Part shown: positions 9,701 to 17,907 of the stretch, piece by piece
How positions within the stretch are numbered: position 1 is the first letter of the stretch
Layout: every line of letters starts with the position of its first letter
DNA from: Phaeospirillum sp.
Lineage (GTDB): Bacteria; Pseudomonadota; Alphaproteobacteria; Rhodospirillales; Magnetospirillaceae
DNA length: 64,000 nt
NCBI GenBank assembly: GCA_030651575.1
Contig: JAUSFB010000080.1
Coordinates: 186,001-250,000 of the forward strand
Direction: 5' to 3'
Notes under the pieces: model-generated
Database searches by the model: none
Seen by the model: the letters and a program-made list of their open reading frames with translations, nothing else
Told to the model about the DNA's origin: nothing
Position numbers and translations under genes: made by a program

Positions 9701-10754
9701 TCTTGGCGGTATCGGCGGCCTTGGCCTCCGCGGCCGCCTTGGCCTCGACGGCAGCCTTCACGGCGGCGGCCTTGGCCTCGGGAGACGGCGCTTGCTGCTG
9801 TTGCTGCTGTTGCTGCTGCGGCTGATCGCTACGCTGCTGAATCGGCGGTTGAATCGGCGGCAAGGCCTGGGTGGCGCTGCCGTAGAGTTGCTGGATCTGC
9901 TGCTGTTGCAGCACTACCGGCGCCGGTGGCGCCTGATTGAAGCTGGCCAGTTGAACGGTCTGATTGGGCTGCGACATCACCTGGACGCCGCTGGCGTTCT
10001 TGATCGCGATCTGGCCGACGCCGCCACTGGAATCGGCTAGCAGCGAGACGGTGTTGTTGCCGCCCTCGGGGGCGGCGACGCCCGCCACGGTAGTGCCGCG
10101 TACGCCGATGGTCAGCACCGGGGTTTTCACCGTCATGGCATCGGGAGCAGTCTTGGCGATTTCACCGCTGACGAAGCTGAACGGGCCGTTGGTCACCGAC
10201 AGGGTCGAGGTGCCGGTGCTGGTCGCCTGATCGTAAACCATCTGATCCAGCACGACGCGGCCGTTATAACCGACCGAGAAGGTGGAGCCGTCGTTGAACA
10301 CCAGACCGACGCTGCCCATCCCCCCCGTCGTGACGATATCGCCCTCGAACACCGGAACGCCCCTGGCTCCCATGTCGCTGGAGCCGTCGGCATGGCGGAT
10401 CTGAACGATACCGTTGGCCTGATCGACCTCGCCGATGGGCGACGCGGCGGGAGCCCCGCCCGCCTGGGCGAACTGGCCCGGCGCCATCGGACCGGCCAGG
10501 CGAACCGCCAGATCAGCGGGAATAACCGCCCCAGCCGGAGTCGCCAAAGCAGGCGCCTGGATTACCGCGAAAAAATCGGTTACAACCACTTGGCTTCCAT
10601 CACGCCCATCTATCACCAAGTTCGGGCCAAAGCGGGAAAAGTCAGCTGAAACGAGGGGAAATCCCGCCGGCATCGTCAAGATGGGAGAACTCGCCGCATC
10701 GAATACGGCGGCGCCGACCGGCTGACTTAGAGTTCGGGCAGAGGAAACGGACAT
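6705..10754 (-). CDS. Mosaic FecR-domain, repeat-rich RTX-like secreted protein
   Basis: This 1349-residue protein is probably a type I secretion substrate and surface adhesin. It has no N-terminal signal peptide. In order it shows: an N-terminal module (1-120); a FecR-like domain (about 120-240) with [21 protein letters not shown] and [12 protein letters not shown]; a glutamine-rich stretch with a Q10 run (about 284-322); about 120 residues of Ala/Lys-rich KAADAAKA-type repeats; about 100 residues of collagen-like [15 protein letters not shown] repeats; a Gly-rich linker; and then about 750 residues of beta-roll sequence. The last region contains RTX-like [24 protein letters not shown] and GGQGTDAI, and repeated VESIxGGxGxD units. 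The C-terminus (DADALANTN-like, ending EADIHFS) resembles type I secretion signals. A good GAGGAGGG ribosome site precedes the ATG. The tolC-ABC-HlyD exporter is divergent and adjacent. The function is inferred. Confidence 0.85.
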   Translation of the reverse strand: MSVSSARTLSQPVGAAVFDAASSPILTMPAGFPLVSADFSRFGPNLVIDGRDGSQVVVTDFFAVIQAPALATPAGAVIPADLAVRLAGPMAPGQFAQAGGAPAASPIGEVDQANGIVQIRHADGSSDMGARGVPVFEGDIVTTGGMGSVGLVFNDGSTFSVGYNGRVVLDQMVYDQATSTGTSTLSVTNGPFSFVSGEIAKTAPDAMTVKTPVLTIGVRGTTVAGVAAPEGGNNTVSLLADSSGGVGQIAIKNASGVQVMSQPNQTVQLASFNQAPPAPVVLQQQQIQQLYGSATQALPPIQPPIQQRSDQPQQQQQQQQQAPSPEAKAAAVKAAVEAKAAAEAKAADTAKTKAADAVKAADVAKAEAVAAVKAADAAKAEAAKASGAAKVAAEAKAADAAKAADAAKAAAAAKGADAAKAGAEAAKAGADASEAAKGAVAPAGPVGPVGPGPIGPTGPAGPIIGPTGPVSPTGPGAGFGPTGPGAGFGPTGPGAAFGPTGGPGAIFGVAGPGAIFGPTGPGAMFGPTGPGPMFGGPTDPAGMGGLGGVGTGFGATGTGLGYGDAGTGFGIAGAGFGFDPTVNAVVFGPTGDINDPFGIVIAPTNPVYSPVYNTNNPITEGSQTVFGETFIATTGDNSFSGNSANTEFVVSRAAMGGADVLHDSGGTNRLTFNTLSDAKIVAQGGTTDYVFTLTDLAGGTPLGTIQASKLITQIQASDSDISVTLSGGQALSNPSVMTSGDKAYILAGTSGNDTINASTLFATDGSSAPSGAIIFGGAGNDVITPTIGNNIIVGGAGTDTLTYAGTAFSGAAMTVTASAGGASGGVVHSGYGDTFSGFESLIGSSGNDTFIINNLLTEVSVALAGIDGGAGTGDYVNWTIGPSINTSATIANVESLVLSGIATFTGVISGTNTVYITDSTPGSVDLTISNATADVGLTGGGTADKLSFSTGSHTLTAVGVEDIWMNGTTSMAAVITGSTFHGTGGTDVVNLFGGTNSLGVSVVGGENIETVTLASGANTLSFLSTIAGVIVTGNTGSDALSLANGGNSATVSSVENISGGSGVDVITLGSGGQTVAVTGVESVIGGTGGDSLTFGGAITSAVVDLGGGADSLSFANGTNSAAIANVETVNMSGGVLTFNSAVSGVTVNGSATDALVLFNGTNALTVNSVESITGGSGTDTVTLASGGQAVSSVIGVESIIGGTGNDSVTVTTGGVTFIGGQGTDAITLATGGGSGADVVRYNATNEIGDSVNYFTHGTDVISFATAAFTHVDGNAGGGGFFLDAADFASVSSAATESVGKHFAYNTDNGNLYYDGDALANTNAVVVAHIASDSGATAAATFSEADIHFS
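9130..9435 (-). repeat. Collagen-like GPTGPG repeats inside the secreted protein gene
   Basis: Tandem degenerate units of about 15-45 bases encode Gly-Pro-Thr-Gly-Pro-Gly-type triplets (roughly residues 440-540). They are in frame and coding, not a CRISPR array. Confidence 0.85.
9436..9785 (-). repeat. Ala/Lys-rich tandem repeats inside the secreted protein gene
   Basis: Repeated 15- to 24-base units built around GGCGTCGGCGGCCTTG encode KAADAAKA-type sequence (about residues 323-440). The pattern predicts a long helix. Confidence 0.85.
9795..9828 (-). repeat. CAG/CAA run encoding polyglutamine
   Basis: A CTG/TTG triplet run on the plus strand encodes about ten consecutive Gln residues in the secreted protein. 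Such triplet runs are prone to length change. Confidence 0.8.
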
Positions 10755-10806
10755 GACGCCCTCCTCGGTCTGCCGGGACCGCAGGCCGAAATCAGGTAAG
10801 ATTCGG

Positions 10807-10834
10807 TTGAAATAATCAACTTCAAGACTATAAC
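10807..10834 (+). promoter_or_regulatory. Sigma70-like promoter for the tolC-ABC-HlyD operon
   Basis: TTGAAA (10807-10812) and TATAAC (10829-10834) are separated by 16 bases, 32 bases before the tolC start. They lie in the AT-rich divergent region shared with the secreted-protein gene. The first element overlaps a TTGAA-N9-TTCAA inverted repeat. Confidence 0.5.
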
Positions 10835-10865
10835 ATGATTCCGTGTTAATACGAAAGGGAAGCGC

Positions 10866-12158
10866 ATGAAGCGGAGGATCTCTGTCGGTCTGGTGGCGGC
10901 CATGTGCTGCTCTTTTACAAGCATTCCAGCTCAGGCCGACGATCTGCGCCAGTTGATCGAGGATATGCTGACATCCAATGACCGGCTGGCGGCCGCCTCA
11001 TCCGATGTATCGGGGGCCGAGAACCTGATCGAAGTGGCGCGCGGCGGCTGGTATCCCACGCTGACCCCCACTCTCAATTATGGCTTCGAGAGTCAGAACA
11101 AGCCGTCCGGCTCCCAGAACACCGCCGCCTATCGCAACCAGTACACCGCCTCGGTCCGGCAGATGGTGTGGGATTTCGGAGCGGTCAACGCCAATATCGA
11201 TCGCGCCGACGCCACCCACAAGCAATCCGAATCCGTGCGTGAGGGTGTCCGTCAGGGCCTGATGCTGGAATCGGTCAGCGCCTACACCAATACCGTCCGC
11301 GCCATCCGGCAACTGGCCTATGCCCGCGAATCCGAGGCCAATATCCGCCGTCAGACCGGCCTGGAAGAGGCCAAGGTATCGCTGGGCTCGGGCCTGTCAT
11401 CGGACGTGCTTCAGGCCAAGGCGCAACTGGCGGGGGCCGAGGCCGCCCGGGTCCAGGCGGAATTTTCCCATGCCCAGGCGCTGAACCGCTTCCGTACCAT
11501 CTTCAACAAGGCCATGGAGAACGCCAAGACCATGACCATGCCGAAGGTTCCGCTCGACCGCCTGCCGGCGACCCAGACCGACGCCCTGGCCGCGGCGCGG
11601 TCCAACAGCCCCTCGGTCAAGGCGGCCAGCTATGTGGCCGACGCGGCCCGCAAGCAGAAGGAGGCGACCGAAGCCTCCGCCTTCTACCCCAAGATCGATG
11701 TGGTCGGCGAGGCCAACAACAAGCGCAACGTCGGCGGCACCATGGGCGCGCAGCAGGAATTGCTGGCCAAGGTCGAAGTGACCATGCCGTTCAACCTGGG
11801 CTTCACCGCCATCAACAGCCTGAAGGCGTCCGAGAACTCCATGGTGTCGGCGGAACGGCGGCTGGCCGATACCCGCGACGTGCTGGAAGAACAGGTGGCT
11901 AACGCCTGGGAAAACTACAGTCACCAGAAATCGCGGGCCGAGATGCTGCGCAATCAGGCGGTGCTGGCCAACGAATTCCTCGAACTGGCCCGTAAGGAAC
12001 GTCAGTTGGGCAATCGCTCGCTGATCGACGTGCTGGCCGGCGAAACCGCCCTGATCAACGCCCAGAGTCAGGCAGCCTCCGCCGAAGCCGACGTGGTCAT
12101 CGCCGCCTATACGGTGCTTGCGGTTACCGGTAGCATGGAACCGACCGCCATCCGGTAG
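10866..12158 (+). CDS. TolC-family outer membrane protein of a type I secretion system
   Basis: This 430-residue outer-membrane channel has an N-terminal signal peptide (MKRRISVGLVAAMCCSF... cleaved near AQA-DD). It contains two TolC-type repeats: strands around YGFESQNKPSG and the second half, and long helices with RRQTGLEEAKVSLGSGLSSDVLQAKAQLA-like sequence. It is not a lipoprotein, unlike the efflux OMP at 58.7 kb. It is the first gene of a tolC-ABC-HlyD operon lying divergently from the mosaic RTX-like protein. It therefore probably forms the exit duct for that substrate. The ABC gene starts 48 bases downstream. Confidence 0.9.
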   Translation: MKRRISVGLVAAMCCSFTSIPAQADDLRQLIEDMLTSNDRLAAASSDVSGAENLIEVARGGWYPTLTPTLNYGFESQNKPSGSQNTAAYRNQYTASVRQMVWDFGAVNANIDRADATHKQSESVREGVRQGLMLESVSAYTNTVRAIRQLAYARESEANIRRQTGLEEAKVSLGSGLSSDVLQAKAQLAGAEAARVQAEFSHAQALNRFRTIFNKAMENAKTMTMPKVPLDRLPATQTDALAAARSNSPSVKAASYVADAARKQKEATEASAFYPKIDVVGEANNKRNVGGTMGAQQELLAKVEVTMPFNLGFTAINSLKASENSMVSAERRLADTRDVLEEQVANAWENYSHQKSRAEMLRNQAVLANEFLELARKERQLGNRSLIDVLAGETALINAQSQAASAEADVVIAAYTVLAVTGSMEPTAIR

Positions 12159-12206
12159 CCGAACGACAAACGGCGGGGTGGCGCGGCTAAAGGAAACGTC
12201 TGGGCC

Positions 12207-13877
12207 ATGTCCGAGCTACTCCGCCGCCTGTTCGCCCATCCGCTGACCCTGACCGAGCTGCTGACGGCGTCGCTGTTCATCAATCTGCTGGGGCTGGCCA
12301 CCACCTTGTTCGTCATGCTGGTGCTCAACCGCTATGTTCCCCATGGCGTCGACGCCACCCTGACCACCTTGACCGCCGGAGTCCTGCTGGCGGCGGCGCT
12401 GGAGTTCGGCTTTCGCGAGGCCCGCATCCGGCTGGCCGCCACCATCACCGGCCCCAGCGAGGCCCTGCGCGGCGACAGCGCCTTCGCCGCCCTGGCCCAG
12501 ACCCGCGTCGCCGTGCTGGAACGCCTGCCGGCCGGGCTGCTGCAAGAGGTGATGCGCGGCCTCGATCTGGTCGACCGCGTCCTGACTCCCGCCAATCTCT
12601 GCGCCGCGCTCGACGTTCCCTTCGCGGTGCTGACTCTGATCGCCCTGGCCTTTCTCAGCCCCGTGCTGTCGGTGCTGGCGGCCGGTTTCATGCTGGTCTC
12701 CATCGGCACGGTGGTGTTGGGCGAGCGGCTGCTGCGCGATGTGGTCCGCGGCGCCAGCATCGGCGAGACCGAGGCCCAGGCCACCCTGGGGGCCGCCATC
12801 AACAGCGCCGACGCGCTGCGGGCCTTCAACGCGGGGGGGCGCGCCATCGGATTGTGGCGACGCGCCCGCGCCGGAGTCCTGGCGTCACGACGGCGGCTGG
12901 GCGAACGCCAGAGTCTGGTTCAATCCATCACCCTGACGGTCGCCGTCCTGCAAAGCATCACCATCGTGACCATCGGGGCCATCCTGGTGGTCAGGGGCGA
13001 GATGTCGGTGGGTGGGCTGGTCGGCGCCAATATCATGGCCGGCCGGGCGCTTGGCCCCATCAACCGCATGGCCGGCATGGCCGAGTTGTTCGCCCGCGCC
13101 GATCTGGCGCTGCGCCGGGTCCAGGACTTCATGCGACTGCCCCGGGAACACCAGTCGGGCATGGCGCTGAAAGCGGTGGCCGGACGGCTGGAGCTGGTGG
13201 ATGTGGCCTTCACCCATCCCGGATCCAGCGGACCGCTGGCCGAGCACCTGTCCGTGCGCCTGGAGCCGGGGATGGTGCTGGCGGTCTCTGGCCCCAATGG
13301 CAGCGGCAAAACCTCGCTGGCGCGGCTGCTGTTGGGGCTGATCGAGCCGGTGCGTGGCCAGATCCTGGTGGACGGAGTCGAACTGCGCCAATTGTCCATG
13401 GAATGGTGGCGCCGGCAGGTGGCCTATCTGCCGCAGGAACCCGAACTGCTGGACGGCACCGTCGAGGAGGTCATCCGCACCGCCAATCCCGACATGAGCG
13501 AGGAGGAGTTGAACCGGGTGGTGCGGGCCGCCGGCCTGCGTCCCTGGCTGGACACCTCCATCGACGGCATCGCCACCCCTATCGTCAATGGCGGCCGCAA
13601 TCTGGCGCTGGGGGTCCGCCGCCGGGTGGCGCTGGCCCGCGCCCTGGCGACCAGAGGCAGCTTCGTGGTGTTCGACGAGCCCACCGAATCCCTCGATGCC
13701 GAAGGCCGCCAGGCGGTCTATACCGTCATGAACGAACTGCTCCAAAGCGGCGCCACCATCATCGTCTTCTCCCACGATCCCCTGGTGATCCGGGGGGCGA
13801 CCTATCTGCTCGACCTGGGCGTCAAGCCGGTTCCGGTGCTCACCGGGCCGATCGCCAGGGAGGGCGGTCATGTCTGA
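12207..13877 (+). CDS. Type I secretion ABC transporter (permease-ATPase)
   Basis: This inner-membrane half-transporter has 556 residues. The N-terminal membrane domain (about 1-300) shows several hydrophobic segments and no peptidase C39-like domain in front. The ATPase domain has Walker A GPNGSGKT (K368), Q-loop LPQEP, Walker B FVVFDEP (D490/E491) and a switch His in FSHDP. The ABC signature is unusual: VNGGR at 460-464 replaces LSGGQ, although the following RRRVALARAL is normal. AAAGGAAAC precedes the ATG. The stop overlaps the start of the HlyD gene by 8 bases. Its likely substrate is the adjacent RTX-like protein. Confidence 0.9.
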   Translation: MSELLRRLFAHPLTLTELLTASLFINLLGLATTLFVMLVLNRYVPHGVDATLTTLTAGVLLAAALEFGFREARIRLAATITGPSEALRGDSAFAALAQTRVAVLERLPAGLLQEVMRGLDLVDRVLTPANLCAALDVPFAVLTLIALAFLSPVLSVLAAGFMLVSIGTVVLGERLLRDVVRGASIGETEAQATLGAAINSADALRAFNAGGRAIGLWRRARAGVLASRRRLGERQSLVQSITLTVAVLQSITIVTIGAILVVRGEMSVGGLVGANIMAGRALGPINRMAGMAELFARADLALRRVQDFMRLPREHQSGMALKAVAGRLELVDVAFTHPGSSGPLAEHLSVRLEPGMVLAVSGPNGSGKTSLARLLLGLIEPVRGQILVDGVELRQLSMEWWRRQVAYLPQEPELLDGTVEEVIRTANPDMSEEELNRVVRAAGLRPWLDTSIDGIATPIVNGGRNLALGVRRRVALARALATRGSFVVFDEPTESLDAEGRQAVYTVMNELLQSGATIIVFSHDPLVIRGATYLLDLGVKPVPVLTGPIAREGGHV

Positions 13878-15159
13878 ACCGCAGGACATCGAGCCGGCGA
13901 TCCATGGCGGCACCCATCTGTTCCTGGCCTGCGCCAGCGCCCTGGTGGTGGGATTCCTGATCTGGGCCAATTTCGGCGTGCTGGATGTGGTCAGTCAGGC
14001 GGTCGGCGAAGTCGTCCCCTCCAGCCAGCTGAAATCGGTGCAGCACCTGGAAGGCGGCATCGTTTCCGAAATCCAGGTCCACGAGGGCCAAACCGTCAGC
14101 CGCGATCAACCCCTGGTGATCTTGCAGTCCACCGCCACCGGCGCCGATGTCAACGAGATGTCGATCCGCCTCGCCACCCTGCGCATCACCACGGCACGGC
14201 TGGAAGCCGAGTCCGAGGATCGGGCGGCGATCACCTTTCCCGCCGATCTTCGCCAAACCCATCCCGACTTGGTGATCGCCACCGATACCTTGTTCAAAAG
14301 CCGGCGGGGCCGGCTGACCTCGTCGCTGGACGGCCTGCGGGACGCGCTGACCCAGCGCGAGCAGTCGGCCGGCGAGGTCGAGGCCCGGCTGCGCAATGCC
14401 CACAACACCCTGCACCACCTGAACGAACAGATCGATATCAGCGCCTCCATGATCAAAGAGGGGTTGTCCAACCGCTATACCCACCTCGCCCTGCTGCGCG
14501 ACCAGTCGGCGCTCCGCTCGCGCATCGACGAGGACGAAGCGGGGCTGCGCCGCACTCATGCGGCGATCAAGGAGGCCCGGGCCCAGATCGAGACCACCCA
14601 TCAGGCCTATCACCAGGAAGTGTTCGAGCAGTTGGCCGGCACCCGCCGCGATCTGGAGGAATTATCCCAGCGTTTCAGCAAACTGAACGACAATCTCGAC
14701 CGCACCGTCATCCGCTCGCCGGTGGATGGCTTGGTCAAGACGCTATACATCGCCACCCAGGGCGGTGTGGTCAAGCCGGGCAGCACCGTGCTGGACATCG
14801 TGCCGCTCGGCGACCGTCTGATCGTCGAGGCCAAGCTTCCCACCGTCGATATTGGTTACGTCTCGGTCGGGCAGCCGGCAAAGATCAAACTGACCTCCCA
14901 GGACGCGGTCCGCTTTGGCGCCATCGAGGGTACGGTCATCCATATCGGCCCCGACACCACCGTCACCGACAAGGGCGTCAGCTTCTACAAGGTGCGGATC
15001 GAGACCTCCAGCGACCATTTCCAGCACAACGCCCAACGCTACCGCCTGTATCCCGGCATGCAGGTGATCGCCAGCATCCGAACCGGCGAGCGTACGGTGA
15101 TGGCCTATATCCTGGAGCCGTTCATGGGCTATGCCGACGCGGCCCTGCACGAACGATAA
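13870..15159 (+). CDS. HlyD-family type I secretion membrane fusion protein
   Basis: This periplasmic adaptor of 429 residues connects the ABC transporter with the TolC-type channel. One N-terminal membrane segment (about residues 15-38, FLACASALVVGFLIWANFGV) is followed by a lipoyl half-motif (QHLEGGIVSEIQVHEGQ). A long coiled-coil hairpin (about 100-275) comes next, then the second lipoyl half (VIRSPVDGLVKTLYIATQGG) and a beta-barrel region ending near TGERTVMAYILEP. This is the standard HlyD/LapC layout. It is the third gene of the operon and overlaps the ABC gene by 8 bases, so the two are probably translationally coupled. It converges with the GGDEF gene 13 bases away. Confidence 0.93.
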   Translation: MSEPQDIEPAIHGGTHLFLACASALVVGFLIWANFGVLDVVSQAVGEVVPSSQLKSVQHLEGGIVSEIQVHEGQTVSRDQPLVILQSTATGADVNEMSIRLATLRITTARLEAESEDRAAITFPADLRQTHPDLVIATDTLFKSRRGRLTSSLDGLRDALTQREQSAGEVEARLRNAHNTLHHLNEQIDISASMIKEGLSNRYTHLALLRDQSALRSRIDEDEAGLRRTHAAIKEARAQIETTHQAYHQEVFEQLAGTRRDLEELSQRFSKLNDNLDRTVIRSPVDGLVKTLYIATQGGVVKPGSTVLDIVPLGDRLIVEAKLPTVDIGYVSVGQPAKIKLTSQDAVRFGAIEGTVIHIGPDTTVTDKGVSFYKVRIETSSDHFQHNAQRYRLYPGMQVIASIRTGERTVMAYILEPFMGYADAALHER

Positions 15160-15172
15160 GCCGCGGGTGGGA

Positions 15173-17035
15173 TCAATATTCCTTTTTATTGGCCCACATG
15201 GACTCGTTGAAACGCACCACCCGGTTACGGCCGCCATCCTTGGCCTGATAGAGCGCCACATCGGCGAACTTCACCGCCTGCCAGAAGGTGTCGCTGTCGG
15301 TGGGGAAGTCGGCCAGACCAATGGAGATGGTCTTGCGCAGCGCCACCGCGCCGGCCTGCACCGTCAGGGCCTCCACCGCGGCGCGGATCTTCTCGGCGAC
15401 CAGATCGGCGTCGGCGGACGGCGTGTCGACCAGGATGATCAAGAACTCCTCGCCGCCGAAGCGGATCACCAGATCGGAGGTGCGAACCGACTGGCGCAGC
15501 ACCTTGGACAGCGCCTTCAAGACGGTGTCGCCGGCATCGTGGCCATAGGTGTCGTTGACCATCTTGAAGTGATCGAGGTCGAGCATCATCACGGTCAGGC
15601 CCGATTTGCGGCGCTGAACATTGGCGACCAGGGTATCGACGTATTCCTCCAGGAAGCGGCGGTTGTTGAGGCCGGTCATGGGATCGCTGAGGCTGGATTC
15701 GCGCAAGGTCTCCATCAGCCGCTTGGTTTCCAGCACCGGAGCCGCCTCGCGCAGATAGACGTTCACGAACGGAATCTGGCCGAGCAGACGCTCTTCCCCC
15801 TCCGCCGTCGTCACCAGTTGCAGCACATTGCCGACCAAGCCGGACTGGATGATCGGCAGGCAGATATGCCTGCGGCCGGTATCGCCATCCGGTGGCTGGA
15901 AGGCATAGCAGATTCCGGGATTGGTGACGCCGTCGACCCGATGGCCGGTGCGCCGGGCGCGGCAGCCCTCGCTCCGGACCAGGATCTGCGGATCGCACCA
16001 GCGGCAGGACGTATCCGCCTCGCCATCGACGAAGAGCGGCGTCATCTGGTTCTTGTTGGGGACGATCTCGTATAGCGAGAAGGTCTTGATATCGAACTCC
16101 TCCCCCAGCATGCGGGCCATCCGCTGATGGATCTCGGCCTTGGTCTCGTCCTCCTCGATGGCCTGCTTGAAGCGGGCGGCGCGCGACAGCCCATCCACCA
16201 TGTCGATGGTGGCGTTCAGCAGATTTTCGTCCGGATTAGGGGTGCGGTTGGTCAGGCGGGCGACGCTGTCGCCGATGCGGTTGAGGCCGCTGTCGAGGAA
16301 GGCCAGCAAGCGGTTCATATCGGCGGCGATCTGGCCGACCTCGTCCTCGGTCTTTTGCTCCACCTGGCCCTTGAAGTCGCCGCGCAACGCCCGCTGCACC
16401 GCGTCCTCCACGTTGAGGGCGGTCGAGGATACCGGCTGGATCACCCGGCGGATCAGCAAGAAGGTGATGGCCGAGAACAGCGCCACGGTGCCCACGATGC
16501 CGGCGACGGTCAGCAGCGCCTTGGTCTTCAGGCCCTCGATGGACATGGACATGGTCACCGCGCCCAGCACCGCGCCTTCCGGCACCTGATGACATTGCAG
16601 GCAGTTGGGAGAGCCACGGGTCGAGGCGATAAAGGGAATGGTGCCCCGAAAGAAGGTGCCCTTGTCACTTTCCTCGACGCGATATTGGGACTTGCCGTCG
16701 CGCAGAACCTGCTGCTCGATCTCGTCACTGGGCGACTCGCGGCCCAGGCCCTTGCCGAACTGCTGCTCCACCAACGGCGAGCGCACCACCTGCGCCGAGG
16801 CCAGACCCTGAACCTCCATCAACCGCTGGAGAAAACTTTCCCGTTTGTCGATCACCCCGTTGATCATCGACTCGGTGAGATGCACCCGCACGATCTCGGC
16901 GGCGGTGCGAATATGCTCCGACGACGAGGCGATGGAAAAGGAGCGAAAAGCATACAGGTTTATGGCCGACAGCATGAAAACCAAGCTGACAGCCATGGCG
17001 ACGAAGAACATCGTCACCTTCGAATTCAAGCTCAT
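15173..17035 (-). CDS. Membrane diguanylate cyclase with periplasmic CxxCH domain
   Basis: The predicted product makes cyclic di-GMP. Its 620 residues comprise a membrane segment (about 8-30), a periplasmic sensor of the DUF3365/Tll0287 type with a c-type heme motif CLQCH (C145, C148, H149), a second membrane segment (about 172-196) and a HAMP domain. A cytoplasmic GAF-like region carries four cysteines (C344, C347, C358, C376). The C-terminal GGDEF domain has an intact GGEEF active site (527-531) and an RTSD inhibitory site five residues before it. The architecture suggests redox, gas or heme sensing on both sides of the membrane. It lies next to the type I secretion operon, whose substrate could be a c-di-GMP-regulated adhesin. 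That link is inference. Confidence 0.93.
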   Translation of the reverse strand: MSLNSKVTMFFVAMAVSLVFMLSAINLYAFRSFSIASSSEHIRTAAEIVRVHLTESMINGVIDKRESFLQRLMEVQGLASAQVVRSPLVEQQFGKGLGRESPSDEIEQQVLRDGKSQYRVEESDKGTFFRGTIPFIASTRGSPNCLQCHQVPEGAVLGAVTMSMSIEGLKTKALLTVAGIVGTVALFSAITFLLIRRVIQPVSSTALNVEDAVQRALRGDFKGQVEQKTEDEVGQIAADMNRLLAFLDSGLNRIGDSVARLTNRTPNPDENLLNATIDMVDGLSRAARFKQAIEEDETKAEIHQRMARMLGEEFDIKTFSLYEIVPNKNQMTPLFVDGEADTSCRWCDPQILVRSEGCRARRTGHRVDGVTNPGICYAFQPPDGDTGRRHICLPIIQSGLVGNVLQLVTTAEGEERLLGQIPFVNVYLREAAPVLETKRLMETLRESSLSDPMTGLNNRRFLEEYVDTLVANVQRRKSGLTVMMLDLDHFKMVNDTYGHDAGDTVLKALSKVLRQSVRTSDLVIRFGGEEFLIILVDTPSADADLVAEKIRAAVEALTVQAGAVALRKTISIGLADFPTDSDTFWQAVKFADVALYQAKDGGRNRVVRFNESMWANKKEY

Positions 17036-17145
17036 TATCGTTTACTTCCCCAGCAGCGCGGCGCCGTGACCACGTCCCCCCCCAACTCCGCCAAAGATTC
17101 ACTGCCATGTTATTATGCATGGAGGATGAACCTTTAGCGAACAAT

Positions 17146-17162
17146 GAGGCTATACTAGCCTC
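17146..17162 (-). terminator. Small inverted repeat downstream of the hox/AhpD-like operon
   Basis: A 6-bp perfect stem (GAGGCT/AGCCTC) with a 5-base loop lies about 50 bases past the AhpD-like stop. The T-rich tail is weak. It might instead be an operator upstream of the GGDEF gene. Confidence 0.3.
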
Positions 17163-17211
17163 CACTTAAAGCCGAGGCAACCGGCGCACGCGACAGGGGA
17201 CCTCCCCTCGC

Positions 17212-17577
17212 CTACTTTTCAGCGGGAGCGGGAACGAGGGCGGCGAACTGATCGAACGCCTCCAGCGCCAGGGCGCCGTACATCAACGATGGGCCGCCCC
17301 CCATATAAACCGACATGGCGATGACCTCCATCACCTCCTCGCGGGTGCCGCCCAGTTCCACCACCGCCTTGGCGTGAAAGGCAAGGCAGCCGTCGCAACG
17401 CGCCCCGATCCCCAGGGCCAGGGCGACCAGCTCCTTGGTCTTGGCGTCCAGCACGCCGGCGGCGGTGGCGCCGCGCGCCAGGGCGGAAAAGCCCTTCATG
17501 GCCTCGGGCGCGCCGCCACGAATCTCGCCGACCAGCTTCGACAGGCCGGCCGCCATCTCGTTCCAATCCTTGACCAT
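17212..17577 (-). CDS. Carboxymuconolactone decarboxylase/AhpD-like protein
   Basis: A small 121-residue cytoplasmic protein with the AhpD-like all-helical fold. It has the redox-active CxxC (C61, C64) followed by His68 in CDGCLAFHAKAVVELGG. Relatives act as alkylhydroperoxidase partners or carboxymuconolactone decarboxylases. The CxxCxxxH motif favours the redox role. It lies 36 bases after the cysteine-rich 97-residue gene and reads in the same direction. It is therefore probably the last gene of the hox operon and may protect against oxidative by-products. The family is secure, the substrate unknown. Confidence 0.9.
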   Translation of the reverse strand: MVKDWNEMAAGLSKLVGEIRGGAPEAMKGFSALARGATAAGVLDAKTKELVALALGIGARCDGCLAFHAKAVVELGGTREEVMEVIAMSVYMGGGPSLMYGALALEAFDQFAALVPAPAEK

Positions 17578-17613
17578 GATGTCCTCGTCGCAATTGAAAT
17601 TAAGGTGAATATG

Positions 17614-17907
17614 TCAAGCGGGCGGGCGGCGATCCGGGAAGATCCGCCCCACCTCGGCCTGGGAGTCGCACCCTTGACCGGCGGCGATCCAGCGGGCGAC
17701 CAGACCGCGCAGAAGCCGCGGCGCCTTGCCCAGCAGACCGCAGCGATACGAACGTGTTTCCACGGACCAGGCCAAGGCCGGACACGGCCCCCGACGGCGG
17801 CGAAACGCCACGATGGCCAGGGGACAGCACTCGGCCGCGCAACAGACGCCGCAGCCGTTGCAGGGCTCCCCCCATTCCGGCTTGGCGGGGGGCGACGCCC
17901 CCGTCAC
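17614..17907 (-). CDS. Small cysteine-rich protein, likely metal or Fe-S binding
   Basis: This 97-residue protein contains nine cysteines. The N-terminal cluster C16-x2-C19-x2-C22-C23-x3-C27-C28 resembles YkgJ-type (UPF0153) cysteine clusters or a compact ferredoxin. Others lie at 42, 56 and 80. There is no membrane segment. The ATG overlaps the stop of the upstream 172-residue gene (ATGA), which argues that it is a real coupled gene. It is probably part of the hox transcript. I do not recognise the family beyond the cysteine pattern. A role in metal or cluster handling for the hydrogenase is a guess from context. Confidence 0.7.
   Translation of the reverse strand: MTGASPPAKPEWGEPCNGCGVCCAAECCPLAIVAFRRRRGPCPALAWSVETRSYRCGLLGKAPRLLRGLVARWIAAGQGCDSQAEVGRIFPDRRPPA

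Noticed and set aside
9130-9785. Tandem short repeats resembling a CRISPR array
   Set aside because: Units are directly adjacent, degenerate, coding in frame and have no unique spacers; no cas genes are near.
8271-10040. Antisense frame of about 590 codons across the mosaic protein
   Set aside because: It is a shadow of the repeat region. The minus-strand reading gives coherent FecR, collagen-like and RTX-like features plus a good ribosome site.
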